Assembly: GCA_963786625.1 (NCBI GenBank)
Contig: CAWAZS010000009.1
Coordinates: 62,001-126,000 of the forward strand
Source: CAIWHR01 sp963786625
GTDB lineage: Bacteria > Pseudomonadota > Gammaproteobacteria > Burkholderiales > Casimicrobiaceae
Reading direction: 5' to 3'
DNA length: 64,000 nucleotides
Shown here: positions 30,344 through 38,324 of the stretch, piece by piece
Position numbering within the stretch: the first letter of the stretch is position 1
How the letters are laid out: every line of letters starts with the position of its first letter
Position numbers and translations under genes: made by a program
Notes under the pieces: model-generated
Told to the model about the DNA's origin: nothing
The model's database searches: none
What the model saw: the letters and a program-made list of their open reading frames with translations, nothing else

Positions 30344-30476
30344 GCGCGTGGCCGGCGATCGGGCGGAGGGCGTATTATTCACCAAGCCCGGGCCGGTCGC
30401 CTCACTGCCGCCCCTTCGGCGGCGCGACGGGATCGGTCGCCGCGCCGCGTCACCGTCCGATCGAGGAGAGCACAAC

Positions 30477-30626
30477 TTGGCAAAACCGAACTTCGCGTAT
30501 CAGAAGCGCCAGAAAGAGCTGGAAAAGAAGCGCAAGAAGGAAGAGAAGCTGAAGCGCAAGGTGGAGAAGAACGCGCCGCCTGCAGCCGACGCCCCGCCGC
30601 CCGCGGAAGGCGCCGAGACCGCCTGA
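30477..30626 (+). CDS. Small lysine-rich coiled-coil protein
   Basis: 49 aa starting at TTG with GAGGAGAG upstream. About half of residues 9-32 are lysine or arginine with regular glutamates (RQKELEKKRKKEEKLKRKVE), then an Ala/Pro tail. Very short proteins of this composition are widespread and unnamed in betaproteobacteria; nucleic-acid binding is a guess from charge. Confidence 0.6.
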   Translation: MAKPNFAYQKRQKELEKKRKKEEKLKRKVEKNAPPAADAPPPAEGAETA

Positions 30627-30660
30627 AAGCGGCTGTCGTGCGCGGTTTGACACCGCGACC

Positions 30661-31176
30661 ATGGCGACGTATCTGTTTGCCTGGAACCCCGCGATCTGGA
30701 ACTGGCCGGAGCTAGCCGCCGACATCCGCAAGCTCGCGCGGCGCGGATATCTCGCCACCGAATGGTCGTGCGGCCGGCACCGCAACATCGAGCCCGGCAG
30801 CCGCGCATTTCTCGTTCGCCTCGGCGTGCCCCCGAAGGGCATCTTCGGCTCGGGGGTCACGCTCACCGCACCGGCGGCCGGCCGGCACTGGATCGCCGAG
30901 AAGGCCGCCGCGGGCATTCCGACCAACTACACGACGCTGCGCCTCGACACCTTGTTCGAGCTGCCGCTCGTCACCTTCGACGAATTGACGGTACCCCCGT
31001 TCCGGCGCTTCCGCTGGGGCGTGCGGTCGTCCGGAACGTATCTGCCGGAAACGATCGCCGACGCGCTCGAGGACCTGTGGGCGGCGCGCGTCGCGGCTGC
31101 CGCGCGAGCCCGCGACGAGCTCCCGCAAGAGGGCGCAGTCCCGCGGCGACGCGGGACGGCAGGGCGGCGGCGCTGA
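30661..31176 (+). CDS. EVE/PUA-like domain protein
   Basis: 171 aa. TYLFAWNPAIWNWPELAADI, then the reader-pocket region WSCGRHRNIEPGSRAFLVRL and KGIFGSGVTLTAP resemble EVE/PUA-fold proteins that bind modified bases and often accompany restriction systems. No nuclease is fused or adjacent. The last 30 residues are Arg/Ala-rich and probably disordered. It is the last gene before the integrase remnant on the other strand. Confidence 0.6.
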   Translation: MATYLFAWNPAIWNWPELAADIRKLARRGYLATEWSCGRHRNIEPGSRAFLVRLGVPPKGIFGSGVTLTAPAAGRHWIAEKAAAGIPTNYTTLRLDTLFELPLVTFDELTVPPFRRFRWGVRSSGTYLPETIADALEDLWAARVAAAARARDELPQEGAVPRRRGTAGRRR

Positions 31177-31188
31177 AGTGTGCGCAGG

Positions 31189-31332
31189 TCAGCCGTCGCG
31201 CGGAGTCACGACGGCATGGCCGCCGCGAATGAGCACCCGCGCGCAGACCATGGTCGGGCGCACATCCGAATGCCCGAGCAGCTCCTGCGCCGTCCGGATG
31301 TCCTAGCCACAGCCATGTCGAAAGGTGGCGGG
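31189..31332 (-). pseudogene. intI: C-terminal remnant of an integron-type tyrosine recombinase
   Basis: Minus-strand translation gives ATFRHGCG, a stop, then DIRTAQELLGHSDVRPTMVC, ARVLIRGGHAVVTPRDG and a terminal stop. The segments match the IntI/XerC C-terminus: the TFRH box arginine-histidine, the DIRTVQELLGHSDVSTTMIY helix and the RGGxGVxSPxD ending typical of integron integrases. The residues between RH and DIRT are deleted, an in-frame stop is present, and the nucleophile position after TTM reads C instead of Y. Everything N-terminal is gone. Its orientation, pointing away from the plus-strand gene row, is that of an integron integrase. Confidence 0.7.
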
Positions 31333-31339
31333 AGGCAGC

Positions 31340-31368
31340 GCGGCCGCCACCCCACACAAGCGTTGGGC
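31340..31368 (+). repeat. attC/attI-like right core next to the integrase remnant
   Basis: AAGCGTTGGGC ends in GTTGGGC (31362-31368), which fits the GTTRRRY core cut by integron integrases, preceded by the AAGC often found at attC right ends. It sits at the point where similarity to the integrase stops. No clear left half is visible. Confidence 0.45.
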
Positions 31369-31555
31369 ACGGTGGCGAGCATCCGGACTCGAGGGGCGTA
31401 CCATGAAGAAGGTTGCGGATTTCGGCAACACGGGAGGCGGAGACCCGGACCAACTGAGACAGCGCCCGGCCAGTGCACGAGCACGGTCGCTCAACAGTGG
31501 CGCCGCGCGTCGGTATCTTGCGACGGTTGTGCTCGCGATTGAGTCGCAAACAGCC

Positions 31556-31996
31556 ATGCATACCAATGACTCGCATCCGGCGCGAATTTTCACGGGCGGC
31601 GTCGTCTATTTCGCGCTCGTGTTTGGCGCGGGTTTCATACTTGGCGCTATCCGGGTACCCATCCTGGTACCTCGCCTTGGCGAACGCGTTTCCGAGCTCG
31701 TCGAAATGCCTTTCATGCTCGTGGCCGTTCTGCTCGCCGCGCGTTTCGTCGTCCGACGCTTCTCGTTGCCCGCGGGCACCTCGTCCACCCTGCTTGTCGG
31801 ACTCCTCGCCCTGGGACTATTGCTTGTCGCGGAATTCCTGCTTGCGGTGGCCATTCAGGATCGTTCGATTGGCGCGTACATCGCGAGCCGCGATCCGATC
31901 TCCGGAACGGTTTACCTCGCAATGCTGGTTCTGTTTGCCCTCATGCCGCTCATCCTGGCGCGAACATGCCTGGCTCGCGGGCGCGACGCGGCCTAG
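31556..31996 (+). CDS. Small membrane protein, four helices, unknown function
   Basis: 146 aa. Helices: GGVVYFALVFGAGFILGAI, LVEMPFMLVAVLLAARFVV, LLVGLLALGLLLVAEFLLAV, TVYLAMLVLFALMPLILA. I do not recognise a named family. The start MHTNDSHPARIFTG was chosen because the frame upstream is not membrane-like. First gene of the plus-strand row after the integrase remnant. Confidence 0.6.
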   Translation: MHTNDSHPARIFTGGVVYFALVFGAGFILGAIRVPILVPRLGERVSELVEMPFMLVAVLLAARFVVRRFSLPAGTSSTLLVGLLALGLLLVAEFLLAVAIQDRSIGAYIASRDPISGTVYLAMLVLFALMPLILARTCLARGRDAA

Positions 31997-32116
31997 CCTG
32001 CCGGTCGACCGACTGCGCCGATTCGTGTCTTCCGCTTGACTGGCATCAGCGCGGCGCGCCGGCTATTCTGCACGCCAGGTGTCGGAGTTGTCTCGTTTGG
32101 CTACGGTACAGGGAAC

Positions 32117-32797
32117 ATGCCGCTGCTCGGAAAAGCCGCAATGCTTCTGTTGTTCGACGTCGTCGAGGACGCAGTCCCCGAACACGACGAATGGCACACG
32201 CGCGAGCATCTTCCGGAGAGGCTTGCCATTCCGGGCTTCGTCCGCGGAACTCGATGGGTGGCGTCGAGTGGACATCCCAGATACTTCGTGATGTACGAGG
32301 TCGAGGAACTCGCAGTGCTGACGTCCGACGCGTATCTCGAGCGATTGAACAATCCCAGCCCATGGACTGCGAAGATGATGCCCAGCTATCGGGGCATGGC
32401 CAGAGGCTTCTGTTCCGTCGCGGGGAGTTTCGGTTTAGGCATGGGTCACGCCGGTCTGTTGATACGTTTCAGTCCTGCAGGAGAAGCGGTGTCCGGCCTG
32501 CGCAAGTGGCTGCTCCAGGACATTCTTCCTCGACTTCCTGCAAGATCCGGGGTCGGCAGCGCCCACCTGTTCGAGGCGACGTTGACGCCACAGATGACGA
32601 ACGAACAGCGTATTCGGGGCGCTGACGCCGGCGTCGATTGGGTGTTGTTGGTCACGGGATACAGTCAAGACGCCCTGGAAGGTCTTGCGCAAGCCGACCT
32701 TGGCAACGCGCAGCTTGAACGGCATGGCGCCACAGGAGTGCTCGGTGCGATGTACCGAATGGAATACTCGGTCATCCAGCGCGAGATCCACGCCTGA
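32117..32797 (+). CDS. EthD/ABM-like dimeric alpha-beta barrel protein
   Basis: 226 aa. LLFDVVEDAVPEHDEWHTRE followed by HLPERLAIPGFVRGTRWV is the opening of ferredoxin-like dimeric alpha-beta barrel proteins that take small ligands. A second half, GHAGLLIRFSPAG and DWVLLVTGYSQDALEG, looks like a repeat of the fold. No catalytic assignment is possible. Its stop lies inside a GCCTGAC core (32792-32798). Confidence 0.55.
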   Translation: MPLLGKAAMLLLFDVVEDAVPEHDEWHTREHLPERLAIPGFVRGTRWVASSGHPRYFVMYEVEELAVLTSDAYLERLNNPSPWTAKMMPSYRGMARGFCSVAGSFGLGMGHAGLLIRFSPAGEAVSGLRKWLLQDILPRLPARSGVGSAHLFEATLTPQMTNEQRIRGADAGVDWVLLVTGYSQDALEGLAQADLGNAQLERHGATGVLGAMYRMEYSVIQREIHA

Positions 32798-32816
32798 CCG
32801 GGCGATCCCGATTCGT
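32792..32816 (+). repeat. attC-like left core at a gene stop
   Basis: GCCTGACCGGGCGATCCCG begins inside the stop codon of the gene ending at 32797. GCCTGAC is one mismatch from the canonical RYYYAAC core (GCCTAAC). Confidence 0.4.
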
Positions 32817-33060
32817 CAGTCGGCCGCGCATCGGCCTGCAAGTTGATCGGGGCGAATGCCGACTTTGCGAGGTCGACGCCGATGGTAGTAATCTACGACA
32901 GGCGCGTACACCAGCTGAGGTCTGCGGCGGCCATCGGTGCATTCCTGGCGGCCGTAAAGTTGAAGAGCCGGTGTGGCTGAGTCAGCCCGCAACCAGCGCA
33001 CGAACGCGGATGCTGGACGGTGGCGCTGTGCGCCGCCATTTCGCGCCCGCCGTGTGCGCC
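32817..33060. other. Spacer without recognisable gene
   Basis: Several short palindromic bits (for example GTGGCTGAGTCAGCC and GGCGCTGTGCGCC) lead to the GTTAGGC core at 33061. No open frame here has a recognisable product. A decayed cassette is plausible because the distance between the left core at 32792 and the right core is too long for one attC. Confidence 0.4.
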
Positions 33061-33068
33061 GTTAGGCA
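33058..33068 (+). repeat. Perfect integron right core GTTAGGC
   Basis: GCCGTTAGGCA contains GTTAGGC (33061-33067), the canonical attC right-hand core. It stands 15 bases before the ATG of the next gene, the usual place where one cassette ends and the next begins. Confidence 0.55.
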
Positions 33069-33082
33069 GCGTCAAACCCCGC

Positions 33083-33562
33083 ATGGAACCCGCCCAGGCA
33101 CTTGCACTTCGATCTCTCCTGGAGAGCCAGCAAGTCGCCGCGCTTGCCACGCTGCACAAAGGCGAACCGGCGGTCTCCTTGGTTCCGTATGCGTTGCTGC
33201 CCCAGGGACAAGGCTTCGTGATTCACGTCAGCCGGTTGGCTACGCACACGGCAGACATGCTCGCCAGTCCAGCGGTCGGGCTGCTCGTGGCTGCGCCACT
33301 CGCGGCCTCTACGTCGCCGCAGGCACTCCCACGCGCAAGCATTCGAGGCGATGCTCAGCAGCGGGCAAGCGACTCACCTGCGTACGCGCACGCGCGCGCG
33401 CTCTACCTGTCCCGGTTCCCCCAGAGCGAAGAGATGTTCGCGTTCTCCGACTTCTCGCTCTTCGTCATCGCAGTCCGTTCGGTGCGATTCGTCGGAGGAT
33501 TTGCTCAAGCCAGCTCGGTCACGGCGGGGCAGTTTGCCGCAATCATGGCTGCAACATCATGA
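33083..33562 (+). CDS. Pyridoxamine 5'-phosphate oxidase-like (HugZ-type) flavin-binding protein
   Basis: 159 aa. The split-barrel start LRSLLESQQVAALATLHKGE, then AVSLVPYALLPQGQGFVIHV is typical of FMN or heme binders of the HugZ/PNPOx group. Further signs: LATHTADMLASPAVGLLVAA, YLSRFPQSEEMFAFSDFSLF and VRFVGGFAQASSVTAGQFA. Probable redox or heme-related role. Intact, one-gene unit. Confidence 0.8.
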   Translation: MEPAQALALRSLLESQQVAALATLHKGEPAVSLVPYALLPQGQGFVIHVSRLATHTADMLASPAVGLLVAAPLAASTSPQALPRASIRGDAQQRASDSPAYAHARALYLSRFPQSEEMFAFSDFSLFVIAVRSVRFVGGFAQASSVTAGQFAAIMAATS

Positions 33563-33655
33563 GAACGCTGCATGACCCTGCGCTCACGCGGACGGACCGG
33601 AACAGCACGCTGCGATCGTGACGACTTTTCGGCCGAGGGAAACGGCAGGGGTCGC

Positions 33656-33766
33656 GTCGAGCAGCCGACCAAATTTGAATTGGTCATCAACCTCAAGACC
33701 GCCAAGGCGCTCGGCGTGCCAATTGCGCAATCGCTGCTGCTACAGGCGAACCACGTATTGGAGTGA
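33656..33766 (+). pseudogene. C-terminal fragment of an ABC-type substrate-binding protein
   Basis: The frame VEQPTKFELVINLKTAKALG, then VPIAQSLLLQANHVLE and a stop, is the well-conserved last 35 residues of YtrF/tryptophan-type ABC substrate-binding proteins (PTKFELVINLKTAKALGLTI, RADEVIE). Nothing upstream matches the rest of such a protein, so it is a stranded fragment. It is followed at once by an attC-like core, as a cassette end would be. Confidence 0.6.
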
Positions 33767-33775
33767 ACGCGAATT

Positions 33776-33852
33776 GCCCAACCCTGCATCCGAACCGCCG
33801 TGCCGATCCGCGACGGTTTGCTTGCCGACGTCGGTGGCGGCGAGCCGCCCAA
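33776..33852 (+). repeat. attC-like site with exact left core GCCCAAC
   Basis: GCCCAACCCTGCATCCGAAC fits RYYYAAC exactly and continues like common attC left arms (GCCCAACCCTGCGCTCAAGC from memory). A short stem (CCGATCCGCGACGG) and GACGTCGGTGGCGG follow. The right core is not clear. Confidence 0.5.
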
Positions 33853-33894
33853 ATCATGCGCTGGGCATCGCGAGATGCGATGGGAGTCATGACC

Positions 33895-34698
33895 ATGGAC
33901 CAGAAACCTGTCGCCGACACCTGGGAGCGCGGTAGTCCATACGAGCAGTATGTCGGCCGGTGGAGCCGCCGGGTCGCGCCGCCGTTTCTCGCGTGGTTGA
34001 ACATTCCGGCCGGCCGGAGCTGGCTCGACGTGGGATGCGGGACGGGGGCGCTATGCGCGGCGATCGTGGATGGCTGCTCCCCCGCCTCCGTCGCCGGCGT
34101 CGAGCCGTCGGAGGGATTCCTCAGGACCGCGAACGAGAATCTCGCGGGCCGGGTGGCGCTTCACCAAGGCAGCGCGACGGCGATCCCGCTCGGTGACGCG
34201 TCGGTCGATGTGGTCGTTTCCGGGCTGGTCCTGAACTTCGTTCCGGATCAGCCCGCCGCGCTTCACGAGATGGCGCGGGTGACGCGCAAGGGCGGGACCA
34301 TCGCCGCATACGTCTGGGATTACGCCGGAAGGATGGAGCTGATGCGGCACTTCTGGGATGCTGCGGTCGAGCTGGACGCGGACGCCGCGAAGCTGGACGA
34401 AGGCGTTCGGTTCCCGCTGTGCCGCCCGGAAGCGCTCGACAGACTTTTCGCTGGCGCCGGACTCCGGGAAGTCGAGGTAACGCCGATCGACATACCCACG
34501 TCGTTCGCGGACTTCGATGACTATTGGCAGCCGTTCCTCGGCGGCCAGGGGCCCGCCCCCGCCTATGCCATGTCGCTCGACGAGGCGGCGAGGGCGCGCC
34601 TGCGCAACCGTGTACGAGAGCGCATGCCAATCGCCGCCAACGGTTCGATTTCGTTGACGGCCCGGGCCTGGGCGACTCGCGCCCGTGTCGCAGCGTAG
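33895..34698 (+). CDS. SAM-dependent class I methyltransferase
   Basis: 267 aa. Motif I WLDVGCGTGALCAAI, motif II VAGVEPSEGFLRTANEN, then VDVVVSGLVLNFVPDQPAAL and GGTIAAYVWDYAGRMELM. Substrate unknown. GGGAG eight bases upstream favours the third of three in-frame ATGs. One-gene unit between two attC-like sequences. Confidence 0.85.
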   Translation: MDQKPVADTWERGSPYEQYVGRWSRRVAPPFLAWLNIPAGRSWLDVGCGTGALCAAIVDGCSPASVAGVEPSEGFLRTANENLAGRVALHQGSATAIPLGDASVDVVVSGLVLNFVPDQPAALHEMARVTRKGGTIAAYVWDYAGRMELMRHFWDAAVELDADAAKLDEGVRFPLCRPEALDRLFAGAGLREVEVTPIDIPTSFADFDDYWQPFLGGQGPAPAYAMSLDEAARARLRNRVRERMPIAANGSISLTARAWATRARVAA

Positions 34699-34703
34699 GC
34701 GAT

Positions 34704-34772
34704 GCCCGACCCGGCGCTCGAGCCGACGCTCCGCATGCGGAGTGCCACTGAGTCAGTGCGTCGACCACCCGC
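34704..34772 (+). repeat. attC-like site, best overall structure
   Basis: GCCCGACCCGGCGCTCGAGC, then CGACG, a terminal stem CTCCGCATGCGGAG, then CACTGAGTCAGTGCGTCGACC. The layout of left core, inner box, variable stem, inner box and right core fits an attC of about 70 bases with decayed cores (GCCCGAC against GTCGACC). Confidence 0.5.
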
Positions 34773-34782
34773 CCCGGCGCCC

Positions 34783-35190
34783 ATGATTCGCATCCGCGAG
34801 ATTGACCACCTTGTCCTGCGCGTGATCGACCTCGATCGCATGCTTCACTTCTACTGCGCAGTGCTCGGGTGCACGATCGAACGCCGCCTGGACGGCATCG
34901 GATTGGTTCAGCTACGCGCCGGACGCTCCCTGCTCGACCTCGTGCCCGTGGATGGTCAGCTTGGCAAGGCCGGTGGTGCGCCACCGGGGAAGGAAGGGCG
35001 GAACCTCGACCACTTCTGCGTTCGCATCGAGCCGTTCGACGAGACCGCCATCCGCCGTCATCTCCAAGCACACGATGTAGAAGCCGGGCCGCTGGCAACC
35101 CGGAACGGGGCCGAAGGAGAAGGTCCTTCGATCTACATCTGCGACCCGGAAGGCAATGTCGTGGAGCTCAAGGGGCCGCCGCATGGCTGA
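34783..35190 (+). CDS. VOC-family protein (glyoxalase/bleomycin-resistance fold)
   Basis: 135 aa. IDHLVLRVIDLDRMLHFYCA, VLGCTIERRLDG, GRNLDHFCVRIEPFDETAIR and YICDPEGNVVELKGPP give the paired beta-alpha-beta-beta-beta units with likely metal ligands H (start), H (middle) and E (end). Detoxification or sequestration of a small molecule is possible, but the substrate is unknown. The stop lies in the next attC-like core. Confidence 0.85.
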   Translation: MIRIREIDHLVLRVIDLDRMLHFYCAVLGCTIERRLDGIGLVQLRAGRSLLDLVPVDGQLGKAGGAPPGKEGRNLDHFCVRIEPFDETAIRRHLQAHDVEAGPLATRNGAEGEGPSIYICDPEGNVVELKGPPHG

Positions 35191-35230
35191 CCCGGCGTTC
35201 GAGCGGCCATGCCGCCGGCGGCGCCATGGC
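35185..35230 (+). repeat. attC-like left half
   Basis: GGCTGACCCGGCGTTCGAGC overlaps the stop of the VOC gene. It shares 17 of 20 bases with the start of the site at 34704. A GC-rich stem (GCCGCCGGCGGC) follows. Confidence 0.5.
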
Positions 35231-35301
35231 TGTGCCGACCGTCATCGGCGGCAGCCCGCAGGGAACGGGTATGGTTGGCCTCGGAACGCGCGTGTAGCGC
35301 C

Positions 35302-35820
35302 ATGGTGATTCTCGAAACACCCCGGCTTGCGCTCCGGCATTTGGCGCCCGAGGACCTGAACGCCCTGTTCGCGCTCTATCGCGATCCGGAGATCCGCCGG
35401 TACTTCCCGGACGGAACGCGTACGCTCGCGCAAACGCGGCAGGAGCTCGAGTGGTTTCGCTCCGGTCACCCGAAGCATCCGGAACTCGGTCTTTGGGCCA
35501 CTGTGGAGCGAAGCTCGGGAGCGTTTCTCGGCAGGTGCGGTCTTCTTCCCTGGGAGATTGAGGGCACACATGAGGTTGAATTGGCGTTCCTCATCGACAA
35601 GGCGCGCTGGGGCGAAGGTCTGGGCACCGAAGCAGCATCGGCCATCGTGAGCTACGCGCAGCGCACGCTGAACCTGAAGCGCCTCATCTGCCTCATCACG
35701 CCGGGAAACGCAGCGTCGGTGCGCGTGGCGCAGAAGGTCGGAATGTCCTTCGAGCGTGAGCTCATTGACGAGCTGGGCCTTTGCCACGTCTACTCTCGCA
35801 TGCTGTGTGTGCCGGGATGA
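35302..35820 (+). CDS. GNAT acetyltransferase, RimJ/RimL-like
   Basis: 172 aa. ETPRLALRHLAPEDLNALFA, EVELAFLIDKARWGEGLGTE (acetyl-CoA pyrophosphate loop), RLICLITPGNAASVRVAQKV and GMSFERELIDELG are those of the Acetyltransf_3 group. The acceptor could be a ribosomal protein N-terminus, an amino acid or a drug. Confidence 0.87.
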   Translation: MVILETPRLALRHLAPEDLNALFALYRDPEIRRYFPDGTRTLAQTRQELEWFRSGHPKHPELGLWATVERSSGAFLGRCGLLPWEIEGTHEVELAFLIDKARWGEGLGTEAASAIVSYAQRTLNLKRLICLITPGNAASVRVAQKVGMSFERELIDELGLCHVYSRMLCVPG

Positions 35821-35821
35821 C

Positions 35822-35876
35822 GCCTGATTCATCGCTCGAGGGGACCCCTGCTGGCTGTGGCCCATACCCAGACGTT
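35822..35876 (+). repeat. attC-like left half
   Basis: GCCTGATTCATCGCTCGAGG starts one base after the GNAT stop, followed by a short stem (GGGACCCC). Shared features with the other sites are the GCCTGA core and the CGCTCGAG block. Confidence 0.4.
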
Positions 35877-35937
35877 TCGCGCCGTGGCACTCACCGGCGC
35901 GGACCGCGCTCATGGGAACCCTAACCGGAGACAGTCA

Positions 35938-36473
35938 ATGAAAGTCCTCGCGTGCTTGACGGCTACGACCTTCCTGCTCGGAGGTGCAGTGTTCGCTCAG
36001 GCACCGAATTCGGGCACGGCCTCGGCTCAAGCAACATCGAAAAGCGAACCGGGCTCAGCGGCCACACGTTCCTCCCGCGAGGTAGCCGCAGCCGCGGCGG
36101 CAATCGTCGCCGCCTTCGGACGGCACGACGCCAAGGCCTACTTTGCGCTCTTCGCGCCCGACGCCACGTTCGTGTTTCACACCACGGCGCAGCGCCTGAA
36201 CAGCCGAGCCGAGTACGAGGCGGAGTGGGCAAAGTGGGAGAAGGAGGATGCCTTCCGAGTTCGCTCGTGCAAGTCCACGGACCAGCGCGTGCAAGTCTTC
36301 GGTGATGTGGCGGTCTTTACTCACTCCGTCCAGACGGAACTGTCCGCCAAGGGGGGCCCAGCACCGTGCGCGAGCGCGAAACCATCGTCTTCCAGCGCCG
36401 CGGTGGCAAATGGATTGCGGTGCACGAGCACCTGTCGCCGTATCCGGAGCCCACGCCGCCGGCCAAGAAGTGA
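35938..36473 (+). CDS. Secreted SnoaL/NTF2-like protein, one frameshift
   Basis: About 178 aa after adding one base to the G-run at 36351-36356. A signal peptide (MKVLACLTATTFLLGGAVFA) and a linker are followed by an NTF2-like fold: VAAAAAAIVAAFGRHDAKAY, FALFAPDATFVFHT, VFGDVAVFTHSV, IVFQRRGGKWIAVHEHLSPY. Such domains bind small ligands or hydrolyse them. This is one of the few breaks needing an added base, in a homopolymer. Confidence 0.75.
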
Positions 36474-36474
36474 T

Positions 36475-36548
36475 GCCTGACCCTTTGGTCGAGGCGACCC
36501 GCAACGGACGGGATCGTCCGCCGCCATGTTCGTAGTGCCCGACGTTGG
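36475..36548 (+). repeat. attC-like site
   Basis: GCCTGACCCTTTGGTCGAGG begins two bases after the stop. A stem follows (CGGACGGGATCGTCCG), and about 70 bases on, CGACGTTGGTT holds a GTTGGTT right core (one mismatch to GTTRRRY). Length and order fit an attC. Confidence 0.45.
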
Positions 36549-36573
36549 TTTGGCGCAACGGAATGGAGAAGCG

Positions 36574-37116
36574 ATGAATCCCAAGGATTGCGTCGTTCGC
36601 GCGTGCCGCGTTGCCGTTCGGCTTTGCTTCGCTCTCCTGCCGGCAGTGGCCCAAACGCCGCGCCAGCAGGCCGAGAAGGAGTTGGCGCGAAGGGCGCCGG
36701 CGGGCAGCGTGCAGGCCTGCTCCCTGATCACGCGTGCCGACGTCAGGAAGGCGACCGGCCGCGATCCGTACGTCGACCCCGAGCCTGCCGGCCAGGGCGG
36801 ATGGATCTGCAACGTCGGGATCGCCGAACTGAAGGTCTATTCGGGCCCCAAGTCGTGGGAGACCTGGGAGTCCACCCTGAGGGGCTTCAAGAAGGAAAAG
36901 GAACCGCAGACGCCGGCCCCGGGCTTCGGCGAGCGTGCGTACTTCCTCTACCCGAAGCCGGACAACGAGCATCAGGGCAACGTCGCGTTCCTGGTCGCGA
37001 AGTCGGGCAACCACACGCTCGCGCTGTCGGTCGACGCGCCCAAGGGCAAGCCAGCCGAATCGATGCGCCCAGCGCTCGAATCGCTGATGAAGTCGATTCT
37101 CGCCCGGTTGCCTTGA
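36574..37116 (+). CDS. Secreted protein of unknown function
   Basis: 180 aa starting MNPKDCVVRACRVAVRLCFA, with GGAGAA seven bases before the ATG. Signal peptide, then a fold with two cysteines (VQACSLITRADVRKATGRDP, GGWICNVGIAELKVYSG) that could pair, and GFGERAYFLYPKP, NVAFLVAKSGNHTLALSVDA. It resembles small DUF3558-like secreted proteins; no function is assigned. Confidence 0.6.
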   Translation: MNPKDCVVRACRVAVRLCFALLPAVAQTPRQQAEKELARRAPAGSVQACSLITRADVRKATGRDPYVDPEPAGQGGWICNVGIAELKVYSGPKSWETWESTLRGFKKEKEPQTPAPGFGERAYFLYPKPDNEHQGNVAFLVAKSGNHTLALSVDAPKGKPAESMRPALESLMKSILARLP

Positions 37117-37227
37117 GGACCTCACGATGAACCCGGCGAATTCGTGCAGGAGCGCAATCGATGCAATGCCATTGCCTCGCATCCGTGCCGAGCGTAATGT
37201 CGTGTCGCCGTTCGTGCGGAGGTGCCC

Positions 37228-37517
37228 ATGTCGGATCCCGTTGACGCACTCGTGTTGGACCTTCTCGAATGGATCGGACCGCGACCCCGGCGCGTATGCG
37301 GAAGTCATCGATGCCTGGCGCACCTCCTGTCCTCGCCTGCCGGTGTGGGAGGAGGCAAATGCCCGCGGCTACATCGTTCACCAGCATGTGGAGGGAATTG
37401 GCACTTTGATATCGGTATCCGAAACCGGCCTTTCCCATGCTCGACCAGCATCGTCGCGCGGGCGGACCGGTGCCCGACACTCGGCGCGCGGTGAGCATTG
37501 CGAATCCCGAGGAGTGA
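37228..37517 (+). CDS. Small protein of unknown function, two frameshifts
   Basis: About 95 aa after removing two single bases. MSDPVDALVLDLLEWIGPRP, AYAEVIDAWRTSCPRLPVWE, EANARGYIVHQHVEGIGTLI, SVSETG. The helix-helix-helix-wing pattern looks like a winged helix, but no family is recognised. GGAGG precedes the ATG. It ends six bases before the methyltransferase start and probably shares its transcript. Confidence 0.55.
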
Positions 37518-37523
37518 TTGCTC

Positions 37524-38324
37524 ATGGCTGGTCTGGAAGCGCACTATGCGGCCCGCGACATCGAAGCGCGAATCCTGGCGGCCATCCGCGCAGCCGGATT
37601 GAATCCCGAGCAACGCCTGTCGCCCGAGGAGCTGGGCGCACTCGACCATTTCCACACCGGCGGACTCCGCGCTTCGCGCGAGTTGATGGAGCTGGCGCAC
37701 ATTCGCGCCGACGATCGCGTTCTCGATATCGGAGCCGGGCTGGCCGGCCCCGCCCGGCTGCTCGCATCCGCGCTCGGCTGCCGCGTCGACTGCCTCGACT
37801 TGTCGGCCGATTTCTGCGCCGGTGCGGTACTGCTGAATCGGCTGACGGGCCTCGACGAGCGAATCGAAGTGCACGAAGGCAGCGCCCTCGACATGCCCTT
37901 TCCCGACGATTCGTTCGATGTCGTCTGGATGCAGAATGTCGGCATGAACATCGCGGACAAGCGGAAGCTCTACCGGGAAATCTGCCGGGTCCTCGCGCCG
38001 GGCGGCCGGTACGCCTTCCAGGAGTTGGTCGCAGGGAACGCCACGACGTCCTACTTTCCGCTTCCGTGGGCGACCAACCCTGCCGACAGCTTCCTGGTCT
38101 CTGCCGAAGAGCTTCGCTCGATACTCGACGAAACCGGATTTGCTGCCGAACTCTTCGAGGACACCAGCGACGCTCATCTGAGCAGGTCTGCCGCCGATGC
38201 CGCACCGAGCCCGCTGACCTTGGGCGTGTACGTCGACAATCTCGCGCAAAAGGCCGCGAACGCGCGGCGCAGTCTTCAGGAGGGCCAGATCCGGCTCGTC
38301 CGAGGCGTATTCCGTGTGAAATGA
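37524..38324 (+). CDS. SAM-dependent methyltransferase, Erg6/UbiE-like
   Basis: 266 aa. Long N-terminal helices, then VLDIGAGLAGPARLLASALG (motif I), VDCLDLSADFCAGAVLLNRL, FDVVWMQNVGMNIADKRKLY and VLAPGGRYAFQELVAG. This is the sterol/glycine-sarcosine-type Methyltransf_11 group. Substrate unknown. The stop overlaps the next possible start by four bases. Confidence 0.85.
   Translation: MAGLEAHYAARDIEARILAAIRAAGLNPEQRLSPEELGALDHFHTGGLRASRELMELAHIRADDRVLDIGAGLAGPARLLASALGCRVDCLDLSADFCAGAVLLNRLTGLDERIEVHEGSALDMPFPDDSFDVVWMQNVGMNIADKRKLYREICRVLAPGGRYAFQELVAGNATTSYFPLPWATNPADSFLVSAEELRSILDETGFAAELFEDTSDAHLSRSAADAAPSPLTLGVYVDNLAQKAANARRSLQEGQIRLVRGVFRVK

Noticed and set aside
30477..30626. Toxin-antitoxin role for the small basic protein beside the EVE-domain gene
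   Set aside because: No partner gene, overlap or typical toxin motif; charge alone is not evidence.
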